A stretch of DNA of 64,000 nt from Dictyobacter vulcani (GCF_008974265.1 NZ_BKZW01000003.1:62001-126000); one strand, 5' to 3'. Numbered from the stretch's first letter, positions 18,267 to 28,202 are shown. Notes: a model not told the origin generated them from the letters alone. Translations and numbers: made by a program.

Positions 18267-19592
18267 ATGGTTTTGCATCCCTATAAGGATACCTATCATT
18301 TACTTGATGCTGTCCCCTTGCCCCCTCTACAATTATTACGCCAGCGTTTCCCACGACCGCGTGTGCAGGATATTGCTGAAGCAGTCACGCTGGCACTGGC
18401 ATCACAAGATATTCCCTCACAACTTAAACCAGGGGCCCGGATTGCGCTGGCCGTTGGGAGTAGAGGCATTGCTGATCTGGCCTTGATTGTGCGTTCCCTC
18501 GTTGCCAATCTCAAGCACGCAGGTGCGGAGCCGTTTATTGTGCCTGCGATGGGCAGTCATGGCGGTGCCAGCGCGGAAGGCCAGCGGGCCATGATCGAAA
18601 GCCTGGGAGTGACGGAGGAGTATTGTAAGGCTCCGATTATTTCTTCAATGGAAGTCGATCAACTTGGTTCTTTACCCAATGGTATGCCCGTATACCTGGA
18701 TCGTGTTGCGCATGCGGCTGATGGCATTATTGTCATTAATCGTATCAAGCCGCACACGGATTTTTCCGCACCGATTGAAAGTGGTTTATCTAAGATGCTG
18801 GCGATCGGGCTGGGTAAGCACCAGGGCGCCCTGACGGTCCATTCGTGGGGCTTGAATGGACTCTGCGTGCAGGTGCCAGAGGTGGCGAAGTTTTCGGTGG
18901 AGCACGCACCAATCCTGTGTGGACTGGCGATAGTCGAGAATGCTTATGATGAGGTGGCTGAGATTGCATGTGTGCAGCCTTCCGGCATTGGCAATGAGCC
19001 TGAACGTTTACTCTCTGAGCGGGCCCGTTCGTTGATGCCGCGTTTGCCATGGGATAGGTTGGATGTGCTGGTAATTGATGAACTGGGTAAAAATATTAGC
19101 GGTGCTGGTATGGATCCGAATATTATTGGCCGTATGCGTTGGGGTCCACAAAAAGAGACGGCGGCAGATGTGACTACGATTTCGGTGTTGCGCCTGACAG
19201 AGCCATCCCATGGAAACGCCATTGGTCTCGGATTGGCAGATTTTACCACGGCACGCCTGGCTGAGCAGATCGATACACAGTCTTTTTATATTAATTGTCT
19301 AACGGCCGGTGTTATCGCTTTAAACTCGGCCAAGTTACCATTGGTGCTGGAAACCGAGCGTGAAGCAGTGACGGCAGCGATTCGTAGCTGTGGTCGGCCC
19401 GATGCCAGCCAGGTGCAACTGGTGCGGATCAAAAATACCTTAAGCCTGGAATATATACTGGCCAGCCCTACAAGTCTGGAGACGATACGTCCCACGGCTG
19501 ATATTGAATTACTTGGATCTCCTCAGCCTTTTTATCTGGCGGCAGATGGTACGCTACCAGACTTTGAAGCTATACTAAAAAACCTGGCCTGA
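18267..19592 (+). CDS. LarA-like (DUF2088) racemase-family protein
   Basis: A 441-residue protein of the DUF2088/lactate racemase family. Typical segments are ALAVGSRGIADL, VPAMGSHGGAS and NRIKPHTDFSAPIESGLSKML, the last resembling the His-rich region of LarA-type enzymes. True LarA uses a nickel pincer cofactor; whether this paralogue does is unknown, and no larB, larC or larE gene is nearby. The start at 18267 follows CTGGAGG with six-base spacing. It is 64 bases upstream of the UxaA-like gene on the same strand, so the two probably work together on a hydroxy-acid or sugar-acid. Confidence 0.82.
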   Translation: MVLHPYKDTYHLLDAVPLPPLQLLRQRFPRPRVQDIAEAVTLALASQDIPSQLKPGARIALAVGSRGIADLALIVRSLVANLKHAGAEPFIVPAMGSHGGASAEGQRAMIESLGVTEEYCKAPIISSMEVDQLGSLPNGMPVYLDRVAHAADGIIVINRIKPHTDFSAPIESGLSKMLAIGLGKHQGALTVHSWGLNGLCVQVPEVAKFSVEHAPILCGLAIVENAYDEVAEIACVQPSGIGNEPERLLSERARSLMPRLPWDRLDVLVIDELGKNISGAGMDPNIIGRMRWGPQKETAADVTTISVLRLTEPSHGNAIGLGLADFTTARLAEQIDTQSFYINCLTAGVIALNSAKLPLVLETEREAVTAAIRSCGRPDASQVQLVRIKNTLSLEYILASPTSLETIRPTADIELLGSPQPFYLAADGTLPDFEAILKNLA

Positions 19593-19656
19593 CTATTTTT
19601 TGATGCTATTCAGTTATTGTGGTACAGGCATTGCAAAGGAAGTAAATGGTGGCTCT

Positions 19657-21279
19657 ATGGATACTTCTAAAGTACCTGCAAATGCTGCGCAGTTACATAC
19701 TATTGAGTCGGGAGTGGTCGCCCGTGGCAAACCTGTAGCGTTGCAGGATGTGGCTGTTTTGCTGCATCCAGAGGATGATGTGGCGATTGCGCGTGTTCCT
19801 CTCAATCGTGGCGTGCTGCTCCGTCTTCCTACAACATCTGGAACGATTGAGGTTGTTCAGCGTATCCCTTCAGGTCATAAGCTTGCTTTACATGCGCTTG
19901 TGGAAGGGCAAGCAGTGCGACGCTATGGCTCAATTATTGGCTTTGCGAGCCAGGCTATTCAAGCGGGCGAGCATGTACATAGCCATAATCTTTCCGTGGG
20001 TAGTTTGAAGCAGGAATACGAGTATGCGGTGGATGTGCGCCCGGTGGCTTTTGTGCCTGAGGAACAGCGTCGGACCTTCATGGGCTACCGGCGTCCGGAT
20101 GGTAAGGTGGGGACGCGCAACTACATCGCTATTATCAGTTCGGTTAATTGTTCCGCTTCAACGGTGCGTGCGATCCAGCAACGCTTTGGTCCTGAAGTGC
20201 TCCAGGCCTATCCAAATATTGATGGTGTGATTGGATTGACACATAAGAGCGGCTGTGGCATGCGGACCGGCAGCGCTGCGGTCGAACAATTGCAGCGTGT
20301 CCTGTCTGGAATGGCTTTGCATCCAAATATCGGGGCATATTTGCTGGTGGGTCTGGGCTGTGAAAGTAATCAATTGCAGGATATGATTGCGGCTATGCAA
20401 CTGGATTCGGCGCAGCAATGGAAGCAGCCGCTGGTACTAACATTGCAGGAAAATCACGGCGTTGCGCATACAGTTGCTGAAGCTGCCCGTGTGATTGGTG
20501 AGCTCTTGCCACAGGTCAATGCTGTACAGCGCGAAGCAGTACCGATCTCAGAATTAAAGCTGGCCCTACAATGTGGGGGTAGTGACGGTTGGAGCGGCAT
20601 TACCGCCAATCCTGGCCTGGGATTTTGCGTTGATGAACTGGTGCGTCAAGGCGGAACAGCAGTCCTGAGTGAGACGCCTGAGATTTATGGTGCCGAGCAC
20701 ATCTTGTTGCGGCGTGCCCGTAGTCGTGAGGTTGGCGAGCGCTTTGTCGAACGTCTACGCTGGTGGGAACATTATACCGCCATCAACGAGATGGAAATGG
20801 ATAATAATCCTACTCCAGGCAATAAACTGGGTAGTCTGACCACGATTTATGAGAAGTCCCTGGGCGCTACTGCTAAAGGTGGCACAACTCCACTGAATGC
20901 TGTCTATAAGTATGCCGAAGCAATAGATGAGCGTGGACTGGTCGTCATGGACACACCTGGCTATGATCCTGTCTCGGTTACGGGTCAGGTGGCGGGCGGC
21001 TGCAATATTATTGTCTTTACGACTGGCCGTGGCTCGGTGTTTGGTTTTAAACCTGCACCCTCGATCAAGGTCGCCACCAATACACCTCTGTATGAAAAGA
21101 TGCCTGATGATATGGATATCAATGCCGGGGTAGTGCTTGATGGTGTGAGTACTGAGGAGGTGGGCCGCAGCATTCTGGATGAAATAATTGCTGTCGCCAG
21201 TGGAAAGCAGAGTAAGAGTGAAGCGCAAGGCATCGGCGAAGAAGAATTTGCCCCCTGGATTCTGGGTGCAACTATGTAG
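19657..21279 (+). CDS. UxaA/GarD-family altronate or galactarate dehydratase-like protein
   Basis: About 540 residues: an N-terminal SAF-type domain (VALLHPEDDVAIARVPLN region, ending near residue 110) and a UxaA core beginning FMGYRRPDGKVGTRNYIAII. Core motifs include HKSGCGMR, GLGCESNQ and the Ser/Gly-rich QCGGSDGWSGITANP, matching altronate/galactarate dehydratases that remove water from sugar acids. The start is uncertain: ATG 19657 is preceded by AAAGGAAG at longer spacing, while ATG 19600 would add 19 residues. It pairs with the LarA-like gene and faces the TPP enzyme across a hairpin, suggesting a sugar-acid or hydroxy-acid catabolic locus. Confidence 0.85.
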   Translation: MDTSKVPANAAQLHTIESGVVARGKPVALQDVAVLLHPEDDVAIARVPLNRGVLLRLPTTSGTIEVVQRIPSGHKLALHALVEGQAVRRYGSIIGFASQAIQAGEHVHSHNLSVGSLKQEYEYAVDVRPVAFVPEEQRRTFMGYRRPDGKVGTRNYIAIISSVNCSASTVRAIQQRFGPEVLQAYPNIDGVIGLTHKSGCGMRTGSAAVEQLQRVLSGMALHPNIGAYLLVGLGCESNQLQDMIAAMQLDSAQQWKQPLVLTLQENHGVAHTVAEAARVIGELLPQVNAVQREAVPISELKLALQCGGSDGWSGITANPGLGFCVDELVRQGGTAVLSETPEIYGAEHILLRRARSREVGERFVERLRWWEHYTAINEMEMDNNPTPGNKLGSLTTIYEKSLGATAKGGTTPLNAVYKYAEAIDERGLVVMDTPGYDPVSVTGQVAGGCNIIVFTTGRGSVFGFKPAPSIKVATNTPLYEKMPDDMDINAGVVLDGVSTEEVGRSILDEIIAVASGKQSKSEAQGIGEEEFAPWILGATM

Positions 21280-21361
21280 CCCGATTTGATGACTCAGGGG
21301 GCCGACTACGTAGGAGTACAAGAAGCCGCCGCCCCTTCAGGGCGTGCGAAGTGTCACATTG

Positions 21362-21402
21362 CCAGGGTGATCCACCTGATCTGAACCGCGGGATCACCCT
21401 GG
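21362..21402. terminator. Bidirectional hairpin terminator
   Basis: CCAGGGTGATCC (21362-21373) pairs perfectly with GGATCACCCTGG (21391-21402) between the convergent UxaA-like and TPP-enzyme genes. A further copy of CCAGGGTGATC follows at 21413. Confidence 0.7.
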
Positions 21403-21408
21403 TTGGGA

Positions 21409-23079
21409 TTATGCCAGGGTGATCGCTGTTTGTTCGGTTGAATGCTCTGGCTGCCATGGACGTGGCAATAATGGTGCCTCGATCACGGTTGGTCCGGCAT
21501 GGGTACTGGCCTTTTGTAGTGCTGCGCTTAACTCTTCTGGTGTGTTTACACGCATACTCTCGGCATGGAAGGCACGTGCCAGCGCCACATAGTCGGGCGC
21601 GAGCAAATCGGTGGCGATATAGCGGCTATCATAATTCTGGTGTTGATCGGTTTTGACGCGGGTAAAGGTGGCGTCGTTAAAGATCACAACGATGACTGGT
21701 AACTTTTCCTGGGCCGCGGTTGCTAGCTCGCTACTATTGAGCAGGAAACCACCATCACCACATAGTGCGATCACTGGTCGTCCAGGCAAGCCTGCTTGCG
21801 CGCCCATGGCCAGTGGCAGCCCACTACCAATCGTGCACAATTCGGCTGGATGAATGAAGGTACGGGGATGGCGCACAGGAAGATATTGGGCGGCGGCATA
21901 TCCCAGCATGGTCATATCCGCGACCACCACTGTTTCCTCTGGCATCTGCTCCAGAGCATCACTCACTCCTTCAAGCATGCGGAAATTTTCGCCCTGGTAT
22001 GCGACTGTATGGAGATATAGCGCTTCGCGTAGATCATCCAACGCACTATAGGGGGCGCGGCGTTCCTGTGGGAACTCCTTCATGAATTTATAGAGCGCCT
22101 CCAGTGCTACTTTGGCGTCTGAGATAATGCCAACCTGGGTACGATAATTATGTCCAATCTCCATTGGATCGATGTCGATATGGATTAATTTTTCGGGTAA
22201 TGGTAAGCGGCCATTGGCGGTTCTCTCGGCACCCAGTTTGCTGCCTACGACCAGTACTGTATCGCGGGTGGCGATAAAAGCATCCAGATCAAGGGGCAGG
22301 TTGTCGTTGGTGGTGAGTACGAGCGGATGTTTTGTTGGCAGTACGTCATGGCTTTTACTTCCCAGCAGGACGGGAGCTTGCAGGAGTTCGGCGAGTTGTA
22401 AGAGTTGTTGGTTGGCATTGGAGGCCGTTACACCTGCACCTGCGATGATCAATGGGCGTTGCGCTTCACGTAATACTTCTACTGCGGCCGCCATAGATTC
22501 TAGCGAAGGGAGAGTCCGCTCGATTGGACCTGCGACTGTAATATCTACATCTGCTGATTGGGTGAGCAGGTCACAGGGAATCTGGATATAAGCGCCACGG
22601 GGCCGGCCTTGCTGCATCATGCGGAAGGCATCGTGGATCGCTTCAGGAATCTCTTCGACATAATTGACCGCTCGGGTCCAGCCGACCAGGGATTGCATGA
22701 TCCCCAGCTGATCTTTTACTTCGTGGAGTTCGCCACGAGACCGGCCTTGCGACGCACGGGAGAGTGAGCTACTGATAATCAATAATGGAATAGAGTCAGC
22801 ATAGGCACTGGCGGCTGGAGTGGTGACATTTGTCACGCCAGGGCCGGTAATCGTACAGACGACGCCCGGGCGCCCGGTAGCTCTGGCGTAGCCTTCTGCC
22901 ATGAAACCCGCACCTTGCTCATGGCGGGCTAAAATGTGGCGCAGTCCTGGCTCATGATAGATGGCATCATAAATTGGTAACGTATGGACACCAGGAATGC
23001 CAAAAATAGTATCGACATTATACGCGCGTAATGCGGCGGTGACTGCTTGAGCGCCAGTGAGATGCTGCCTATTGGTCAC
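21409..23079 (-). CDS. Thiamine pyrophosphate-dependent enzyme (acetolactate synthase-like decarboxylase)
   Basis: A 556-residue three-domain TPP enzyme. The catalytic Glu lies in RHEQGAGFMAEGYAR; the TPP/Mg motif is GDGGFLLNSSELATA followed by FNDA. Overall sequence resembles acetolactate synthase large subunits and 5-guanidino-2-oxopentanoate decarboxylase. Without an adjacent small subunit it is more likely a 2-oxoacid decarboxylase or benzoylformate-type enzyme than a biosynthetic ALS. The start is GTG at 23077-23079 with GGAG eight bases upstream. It is convergent with the UxaA-like gene and may use a 2-oxoacid from that pathway. Confidence 0.85.
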   Translation of the reverse strand: MTNRQHLTGAQAVTAALRAYNVDTIFGIPGVHTLPIYDAIYHEPGLRHILARHEQGAGFMAEGYARATGRPGVVCTITGPGVTNVTTPAASAYADSIPLLIISSSLSRASQGRSRGELHEVKDQLGIMQSLVGWTRAVNYVEEIPEAIHDAFRMMQQGRPRGAYIQIPCDLLTQSADVDITVAGPIERTLPSLESMAAAVEVLREAQRPLIIAGAGVTASNANQQLLQLAELLQAPVLLGSKSHDVLPTKHPLVLTTNDNLPLDLDAFIATRDTVLVVGSKLGAERTANGRLPLPEKLIHIDIDPMEIGHNYRTQVGIISDAKVALEALYKFMKEFPQERRAPYSALDDLREALYLHTVAYQGENFRMLEGVSDALEQMPEETVVVADMTMLGYAAAQYLPVRHPRTFIHPAELCTIGSGLPLAMGAQAGLPGRPVIALCGDGGFLLNSSELATAAQEKLPVIVVIFNDATFTRVKTDQHQNYDSRYIATDLLAPDYVALARAFHAESMRVNTPEELSAALQKASTHAGPTVIEAPLLPRPWQPEHSTEQTAITLA

Positions 23080-24009
23080 GCGAGAGACTCCTCTATTTAT
23101 AATATTTCTTGTACACAGTGATAGGACGCCTATTCGGACGTCCCATGAATATATTTAATCTTTGTATATTTTTTTATTAGCTTACCACATTGTGAGTAAT
23201 CAAGCACCCTCAATGGGACTGGTATCTTATAGCGAGAAAAATGTATGTGAAGTAATAATCTTCCGTGAACTACCCACAAAAAAACAATCTGGCGTTGACC
23301 ACCGGGTTGTTTTGCCATGTACATCTAAAGACGTTCGTACAACTAGTACTTTTGGGAAAAGTGTCAGGGGGAATATATAGACGTATTATCGATCGAAAAA
23401 TCCCTTTATTGACAATCGGAGCGCCCTTATTTGATGCCTGGGCTCTCTATGTTTATTTCTGGTTGCCAGGCTAGATATTAGCACACCCTTATCAAAATCT
23501 CGTACATAATTCCTTACAACGCTGAAAATCAATCTTTTGGGGGAGCCTGCCAGGGATTAATCAGGTGTATAGTCATGAGGTGATTGATTTTACACCTGTA
23601 TATTAGACTTTTATTTGTGGTAATAATTTTGAGTATGTAGTTTATGAAGGATGTTTTTGTATTATTACACTTATCATATTTATAAAAATCTTAATACAAT
23701 ATGTGAGGATAATTATTATTTTGCTCTTCAAAATCTGTGTTTATTATTCGTTTCACTGAAACGAGAGTTTATTTCATGATTGAGTTTTTGGCTGTAACGT
23801 GATATACAGTTTATAAATATGCAAGGAGGCATAACCATTTGCTTTGCTAAGAGGCTTCATCTAATCGTGTGAGCGTAACCTTCGGTCAGAGTGCATCCTT
23901 TTTACGTAACTGATCAGCTTTAAACTGCTGGAATGGAGTGACTCGTCAGCCGCAAGTAAGCGGCGTTCACACTTGATTCTTTGAGAGCACATAGTTAAGG
24001 AAAGGTTTT
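23080..24009. other. Long intergenic region, unexplained
   Basis: About 930 bases without a convincing gene. Short open frames at 23160-23480 lack ribosome binding sites. AAGGAGG at 23823 is not followed by a usable start codon. GCCGCAAGTAAGCGGC at about 23950 is a small hairpin in the leader of the glycosyltransferase gene. The part after 23580 is very AT-rich and likely contains the promoter of that gene. Confidence 0.45.
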
Positions 24010-25725
24010 ATGTATAAACCAATGAATTTTTACCTTAATAAGAAGATATTTCGCGTCAGAAAATATGAAATAGTTGTATATAGTCTTATCGCTTGTGCTA
24101 CTTTATTGCGACTGGTGTTGATTTCCCTTAATTGGCCAGCCACAAACAGTGATGAAACTACGATAGCACTGATGGCTCGGCATATCGCATTTAATGGAGA
24201 ATGGCCTACATTCTTTTATGGTCAGGCGTATCTGGGACCTGTAGAAGCCTATCTGGCCGCTCCATTGTTCCATCTCTTTGGGCCAACCTTGTTTGCTTTA
24301 CGACTGGAACTTGTGCTTTTTTTCATGCTTTTTCTGCTGGGGATGTATTATTTAACTGCCCTGTTACATTCACAAAAATTTGGTATATTTATCACTTTTC
24401 TCTTTTCCTTTGGTTCTGGCGCGATAATTACGCATCATCTAAGAGCTATCGGTGCCTATGCGGAAACAGAATTTTTTGCCGTAGCTATCTGCCTGGCTGT
24501 GATCTGGCTGGCGCTTACTGTGCATCGGATCGAACTGCCGCGGCGTACGACGGTCTCGCGCGCCTGGTTATATGGAGCGTTAGGTTTGATCATCGGGCTA
24601 TCTATCTGGGTAGACATGTTGATCTTGCCTTTTGTCTGCCTTGGTGTAGTGTTTCTGCTGCTCTTCTGTCGGCGTGAGTGTTTTTCCTGGGCTGGCTTAT
24701 GTTTGCTGGCTGGCCTGATCATAGGTCTGTTGCCTTTGATTATCTATAACTTGCATGCTCCGGCCGGTCAGAATTCTCTGGATGTCCTGATCAATCTGCA
24801 TGACGCAGGCAAGAATGTTAAATATTCTTTGCTGCAAAAGCTGACTGGCACCTTTGGTACCGGCTTGCCTGATGGATTAGGTTATGTGCCTGGTTGTGTT
24901 TTGGGGCAGGCTCCTGCATCTGGCACCTCGAATGCTACTTGTATGATTACTCGTTTTGGTTGGAGTGTCGGCTATCTTATTCTGTGGTGTGTCGCGATGG
25001 TTATGACACTGGTCACCATCTGGAAAATATGGAAGGTTCGGCAAGGCAACTCTCTATTCAATCCCGCCTGGAATTTTGAGGAGCACAGGCACCTGATTGT
25101 TGCCTGTGGCCGCTTGATGATCCTGATTGGAGCGCTTGGTACACTTTATTTGTATGCGTCCAGCCCTGTTGCTGTGACTGCACCGGGAGCGACCTCACGT
25201 TATCTGATTTGCATGCTGCTATCAGTTCCAGTCGTTTTATGGCCTTTATGGAGTGGCCTGGATACCTTATTAACCATACGTAAACCTGCCCATCTTACCT
25301 GGATGCTAGCTAAAGCTTCGCTACTTCTGCTGGTGGTTGTTGTCTATATCGCAGGGACGTATAACATTTTTGCTACGAGTGTTCCTACAGATCAAGCTAC
25401 TTATAATCAGCAACAGCAAATTGTGAATAAATTGCAAATGATGCATGTCAGGTATTTTTATACTGATTACTGGACCTGTAATAATCTCATCTTTCTGAGC
25501 AATGAAAAGCTTATTTGTGGGGTTGTAAATCCTGACCTGACCAATGGCTTTAATCGCTATACTCCATACTTGCAAGCAGTACAGCGCATTGACCATCCAG
25601 TCTATGTTTTTCCGCGAGGATTAGGTCAGAATAAAGAGCTTGAAGAAAGATTAAAGTTTAAGTACTTTTCTATTGCTTATCGACGCCTTGATTATAACAA
25701 CTACATCATATATTTGCCCAACTAA
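24010..25725 (+). CDS. GT-C type membrane glycosyltransferase (PMT/ArnT-like)
   Basis: A 571-residue polytopic protein with roughly 11-13 membrane spans. The first outer loop carries NSDET (Asp48-Glu49 region), the acidic pair expected in GT-C enzymes that take sugars from polyprenyl phosphate, followed by FYGQAYLGPVEAYLAAP, typical of glycosyltransferase family 39-like proteins. The last 120 residues are soluble. AAGGAAAGG precedes the ATG. Acceptor and donor are unknown. A CopC-like gene follows on the same strand 110 bases later. Confidence 0.83.
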   Translation: MYKPMNFYLNKKIFRVRKYEIVVYSLIACATLLRLVLISLNWPATNSDETTIALMARHIAFNGEWPTFFYGQAYLGPVEAYLAAPLFHLFGPTLFALRLELVLFFMLFLLGMYYLTALLHSQKFGIFITFLFSFGSGAIITHHLRAIGAYAETEFFAVAICLAVIWLALTVHRIELPRRTTVSRAWLYGALGLIIGLSIWVDMLILPFVCLGVVFLLLFCRRECFSWAGLCLLAGLIIGLLPLIIYNLHAPAGQNSLDVLINLHDAGKNVKYSLLQKLTGTFGTGLPDGLGYVPGCVLGQAPASGTSNATCMITRFGWSVGYLILWCVAMVMTLVTIWKIWKVRQGNSLFNPAWNFEEHRHLIVACGRLMILIGALGTLYLYASSPVAVTAPGATSRYLICMLLSVPVVLWPLWSGLDTLLTIRKPAHLTWMLAKASLLLLVVVVYIAGTYNIFATSVPTDQATYNQQQQIVNKLQMMHVRYFYTDYWTCNNLIFLSNEKLICGVVNPDLTNGFNRYTPYLQAVQRIDHPVYVFPRGLGQNKELEERLKFKYFSIAYRRLDYNNYIIYLPN

Positions 25726-25834
25726 TTTTTCAGTACAAGATTGATATTGATTATGCATGCCGATTGTTCATACTATAGATAGGAGTGCTTTTTTAGCCGG
25801 TGTATGGATAGTAGTGTGTGAGGGATGTGCTGGT

Positions 25835-26578
25835 ATGGATAGGGTTGAATGCAATCGGATGCATAAAGAAATGGCTGGTCCGCTGCTCAGGTGGAAAGAG
25901 TATACGTGGCGTGGTTTTCGTCTGTGTTTGCTGGCAGGAGTTGCCAGTTGTCTCTGTTTCTGGTGCTGGCCATTAGGAGCGCTGGCGTCTCCTGCATCTG
26001 TGCAATATGCTGAATATATGAGCTCTACTCCGCTTGCCAATGCCCTGTTGAAGCTTGCACCTGCAACTGTGCTGGTGCGTTTTTCAGCGCCTCTGGATGT
26101 TCAGAATAGCAAGCTTATAGTGGTAGATGTGGATGGTAAACAGGTAAATGTTGGTCGCGTGACGCAATATCACCATCAACTGGATACTCTGATGATAAAT
26201 ATGCAGGCTGATCAATCTGAAATCTATGTTGTGAACTGGCATACCACTTCGATGCAGGGCCACTATCGAGACAGCGGCAGCTTTCGTTTTTTTGTCCACA
26301 TTAGTTCATTGCTGCAAAGTACGTTGAGCAAAACTATTGGCAATCCATCTTCTTTTACTCCACCAGGCATATCACCCCCCGCTTCTATACACGCGCGCAA
26401 ACCGGATACTATCACTGTACCACCTGCAAAAGCCAGGTTTGTGGAGATTCCATTATGGATCGCGGGCGTGGTTGGTTTGATTAGCCTGTTGTCAGGTATT
26501 GGTCTGACCTGGATTTTTTCAAAACAAGCTGAAGAACGTCGCGCTATAGAGCTCATCAGCGTCATTGAAGATGAGTAA
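25835..26578 (+). CDS. CopC-domain protein with C-terminal membrane anchor
   Basis: About 247 residues. A hydrophobic export signal at the N-terminus is followed by a CopC/YobA-type beta domain (MSSTPLANALLKLAPATVLV, then FSAPLDVQNSKLIVVD), a Pro-rich spacer and a C-terminal membrane helix with a short cytoplasmic tail. CopC domains bind copper in several bacteria; the His and Met ligands are not obviously conserved here, so copper binding is doubtful. The start is uncertain: ATG 25835 follows GAGGGA, while an ATG at 25757 would add 26 residues. Confidence 0.68.
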   Translation: MDRVECNRMHKEMAGPLLRWKEYTWRGFRLCLLAGVASCLCFWCWPLGALASPASVQYAEYMSSTPLANALLKLAPATVLVRFSAPLDVQNSKLIVVDVDGKQVNVGRVTQYHHQLDTLMINMQADQSEIYVVNWHTTSMQGHYRDSGSFRFFVHISSLLQSTLSKTIGNPSSFTPPGISPPASIHARKPDTITVPPAKARFVEIPLWIAGVVGLISLLSGIGLTWIFSKQAEERRAIELISVIEDE

Positions 26579-26684
26579 ATGAAAATTGATAATACCCTAT
26601 GCTGATTCGTCTATTTATTATAGCCCCGATATCTACTTAACTTGTTGCGCTCTTTTTTGGTAAAGGGAGAAAAGGAGTATTCAG

Positions 26685-26885
26685 ATGATCAAGCCATCCC
26701 TAACGAACTCTCAACCGGTTCCAAATGTTTCAAGAGCGATTCAATGTAAGAATTGTCAGAAGACTTTTACGATTGCTTTGGCCGATGGCGGTAAGGATAT
26801 CCACTTCCTGAACATGATTAGCTGGGATTGTCCCGCGTGCAGACGACATAATCTTACGCCTTTTTTAAACAAATCTACCTCTTAA
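26685..26885 (+). CDS. Small zinc-ribbon protein
   Basis: A 66-residue protein with two CxxC knuckles (Cys21/Cys24 in CKNC and Cys49/Cys52 in CPAC), enough to hold one zinc ion. The start is supported by AAAAGGAG ten bases upstream. Nothing else identifies its partner. Such proteins often bind nucleic acid or other proteins. A long terminator follows directly, so the gene is a self-contained unit. Confidence 0.75.
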   Translation: MIKPSLTNSQPVPNVSRAIQCKNCQKTFTIALADGGKDIHFLNMISWDCPACRRHNLTPFLNKSTS

Positions 26886-26937
26886 ATTGGACGCGTGCCT
26901 TTTGTAGGCACACCCACTGTTGTGCCACCTTCGATCT

Positions 26938-26980
26938 ATGCTGAGAGCATAGGTGCTTCAAGTACCTATGCTCTCAGCAT
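26938..26980 (+). terminator. Rho-independent terminator, 17-bp stem
   Basis: ATGCTGAGAGCATAGGT (26938-26954) pairs perfectly with 26964-26980 around a nine-base loop and is followed by TCTTTT. It ends the zinc-ribbon transcript. Confidence 0.85.
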
Positions 26981-27051
26981 TCTTTTATCCTTTCCTGGTT
27001 GTTCAGTTGCCTGTTATGATACTGATACATAGCAATGAAAGGGAAATATTT

Positions 27052-28053
27052 ATGAAAATATTAATTTTAGGTGGCACTGTTTTCCTGGGTCGTCATCTGG
27101 TAGATGCGGCGCTGGCTCGTGGCCACGAGGTGACATTATTTCATCGCGGTATCCATGGCAAAGAACTTTTTCCCGAGGTTGAACACGTGTATGGGGATCG
27201 CACAAAGGACCTTTCCGCGCTGGAAGGCAGAGAATGGGATGCGGTGATTGATACCTGTGGTCAGCATCCCAAACATGTACGCTCTTCTGCTCGTTTGCTC
27301 TCGCAGGCAGTGAAACATTACACATTTATCTCCAGTATTTCTGTCTATGCTGAATTTCCTCAACCAGGCATGGATGAAACAGCGCCTGTGGGGCGTCTGA
27401 CTCCTGAACAACTGGCCTCAACTGAAAATAGCGCAACTCCTTCGATGGAATTTTATGGTCAGTTAAAAGCATTGTGTGAGGAAGCCGCGGAAGAAGAGAT
27501 GCCCGGTAGAGTCTGCAATGTTCGTCCTGGCCTGATTGTCGGACCTTATGATGTGAGCGATCGCTTCACCTACTGGCCTGGTCGGGTGGCCCGAGGTGGG
27601 GAGATAGTGGCTCCCGGAAGCCCGGATAACCAGATACAGTTTATTGATGTGCGCGATCTGGCCGAATGGGTGCTCCACGTCGCTGAGACAGGTCTGACAG
27701 GTGTCTATAATGCGACAGGACCCGCCGAAGTACTGACGATGCAGCAACTGTTGGAGGAATGCAAAACCGTGAGTGGCGGTGATGCGTCCTTTACCTGGCT
27801 TGATGATGATTTCCTGACAAGGCACGAAGTTGGTTCCTGGATGGAGATGCCCCTGTGGATACCTGCCAGCGAAGGGATGCCTGGTTTTCTTTCTACTAAC
27901 ATCCAACGTGCCCTCAATGCTGGACTTACCTTCCGGCCTCTGGTCACCACTATTAGAGATACCCTTGCCTGGGATCGCACACGCCCTCCTGGTGAACGCC
28001 GCACTGGACTCAAGCCCGAACGCGAAGCAGAACTACTGGCCATGAAACCCTGA
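27052..28053 (+). CDS. NAD-dependent epimerase/dehydratase (extended SDR)
   Basis: A 333-residue SDR-type protein. The nucleotide-binding motif is GGTVFLGRHLVDAAL at the N-terminus, and the Rossmann core contains VIDTCGQHP and FISSISVYAEF. The usual YxxxK is represented by EFYGQLKALCE. The family includes sugar-nucleotide epimerases and reductases; the substrate is unclear. The start at 27052 gives the Rossmann motif directly; a start at 26953 would lie inside the upstream terminator and is rejected. Confidence 0.87.
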   Translation: MKILILGGTVFLGRHLVDAALARGHEVTLFHRGIHGKELFPEVEHVYGDRTKDLSALEGREWDAVIDTCGQHPKHVRSSARLLSQAVKHYTFISSISVYAEFPQPGMDETAPVGRLTPEQLASTENSATPSMEFYGQLKALCEEAAEEEMPGRVCNVRPGLIVGPYDVSDRFTYWPGRVARGGEIVAPGSPDNQIQFIDVRDLAEWVLHVAETGLTGVYNATGPAEVLTMQQLLEECKTVSGGDASFTWLDDDFLTRHEVGSWMEMPLWIPASEGMPGFLSTNIQRALNAGLTFRPLVTTIRDTLAWDRTRPPGERRTGLKPEREAELLAMKP

Positions 28054-28107
28054 TCGTACCGGCAGTCCTCGTGACTGCAATCAGTTCACGTATGAGCTAT
28101 CTCCTCA

Positions 28108-28143
28108 GCGTATCGGCAGTCACAAAGACGCCTGCCGATACGC
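28108..28143 (+). terminator. Rho-independent terminator
   Basis: GCGTATCGGCAG pairs perfectly with CTGCCGATACGC around a 12-base loop, and a seven-T run follows at 28151. It ends the epimerase transcript. Confidence 0.8.
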
Positions 28144-28173
28144 ATTATGCTTTTTTTACTCTACCACTTTTTA

Positions 28174-28202
28174 TTGACATCCTCTATTCTATATGCTACC
28201 TT
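28174..28202 (+). promoter_or_regulatory. Candidate sigma-70-type promoter for the dehydrogenase gene
   Basis: TTGACA (28174-28179), 17 bases, then TACCTT (28197-28202), in a 400-base spacer (28054-28455) that otherwise holds only the upstream terminator. The string ATATGCTACCTT recurs at about 28319, closer to the gene. Weak evidence without a mapped start. Confidence 0.35.
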
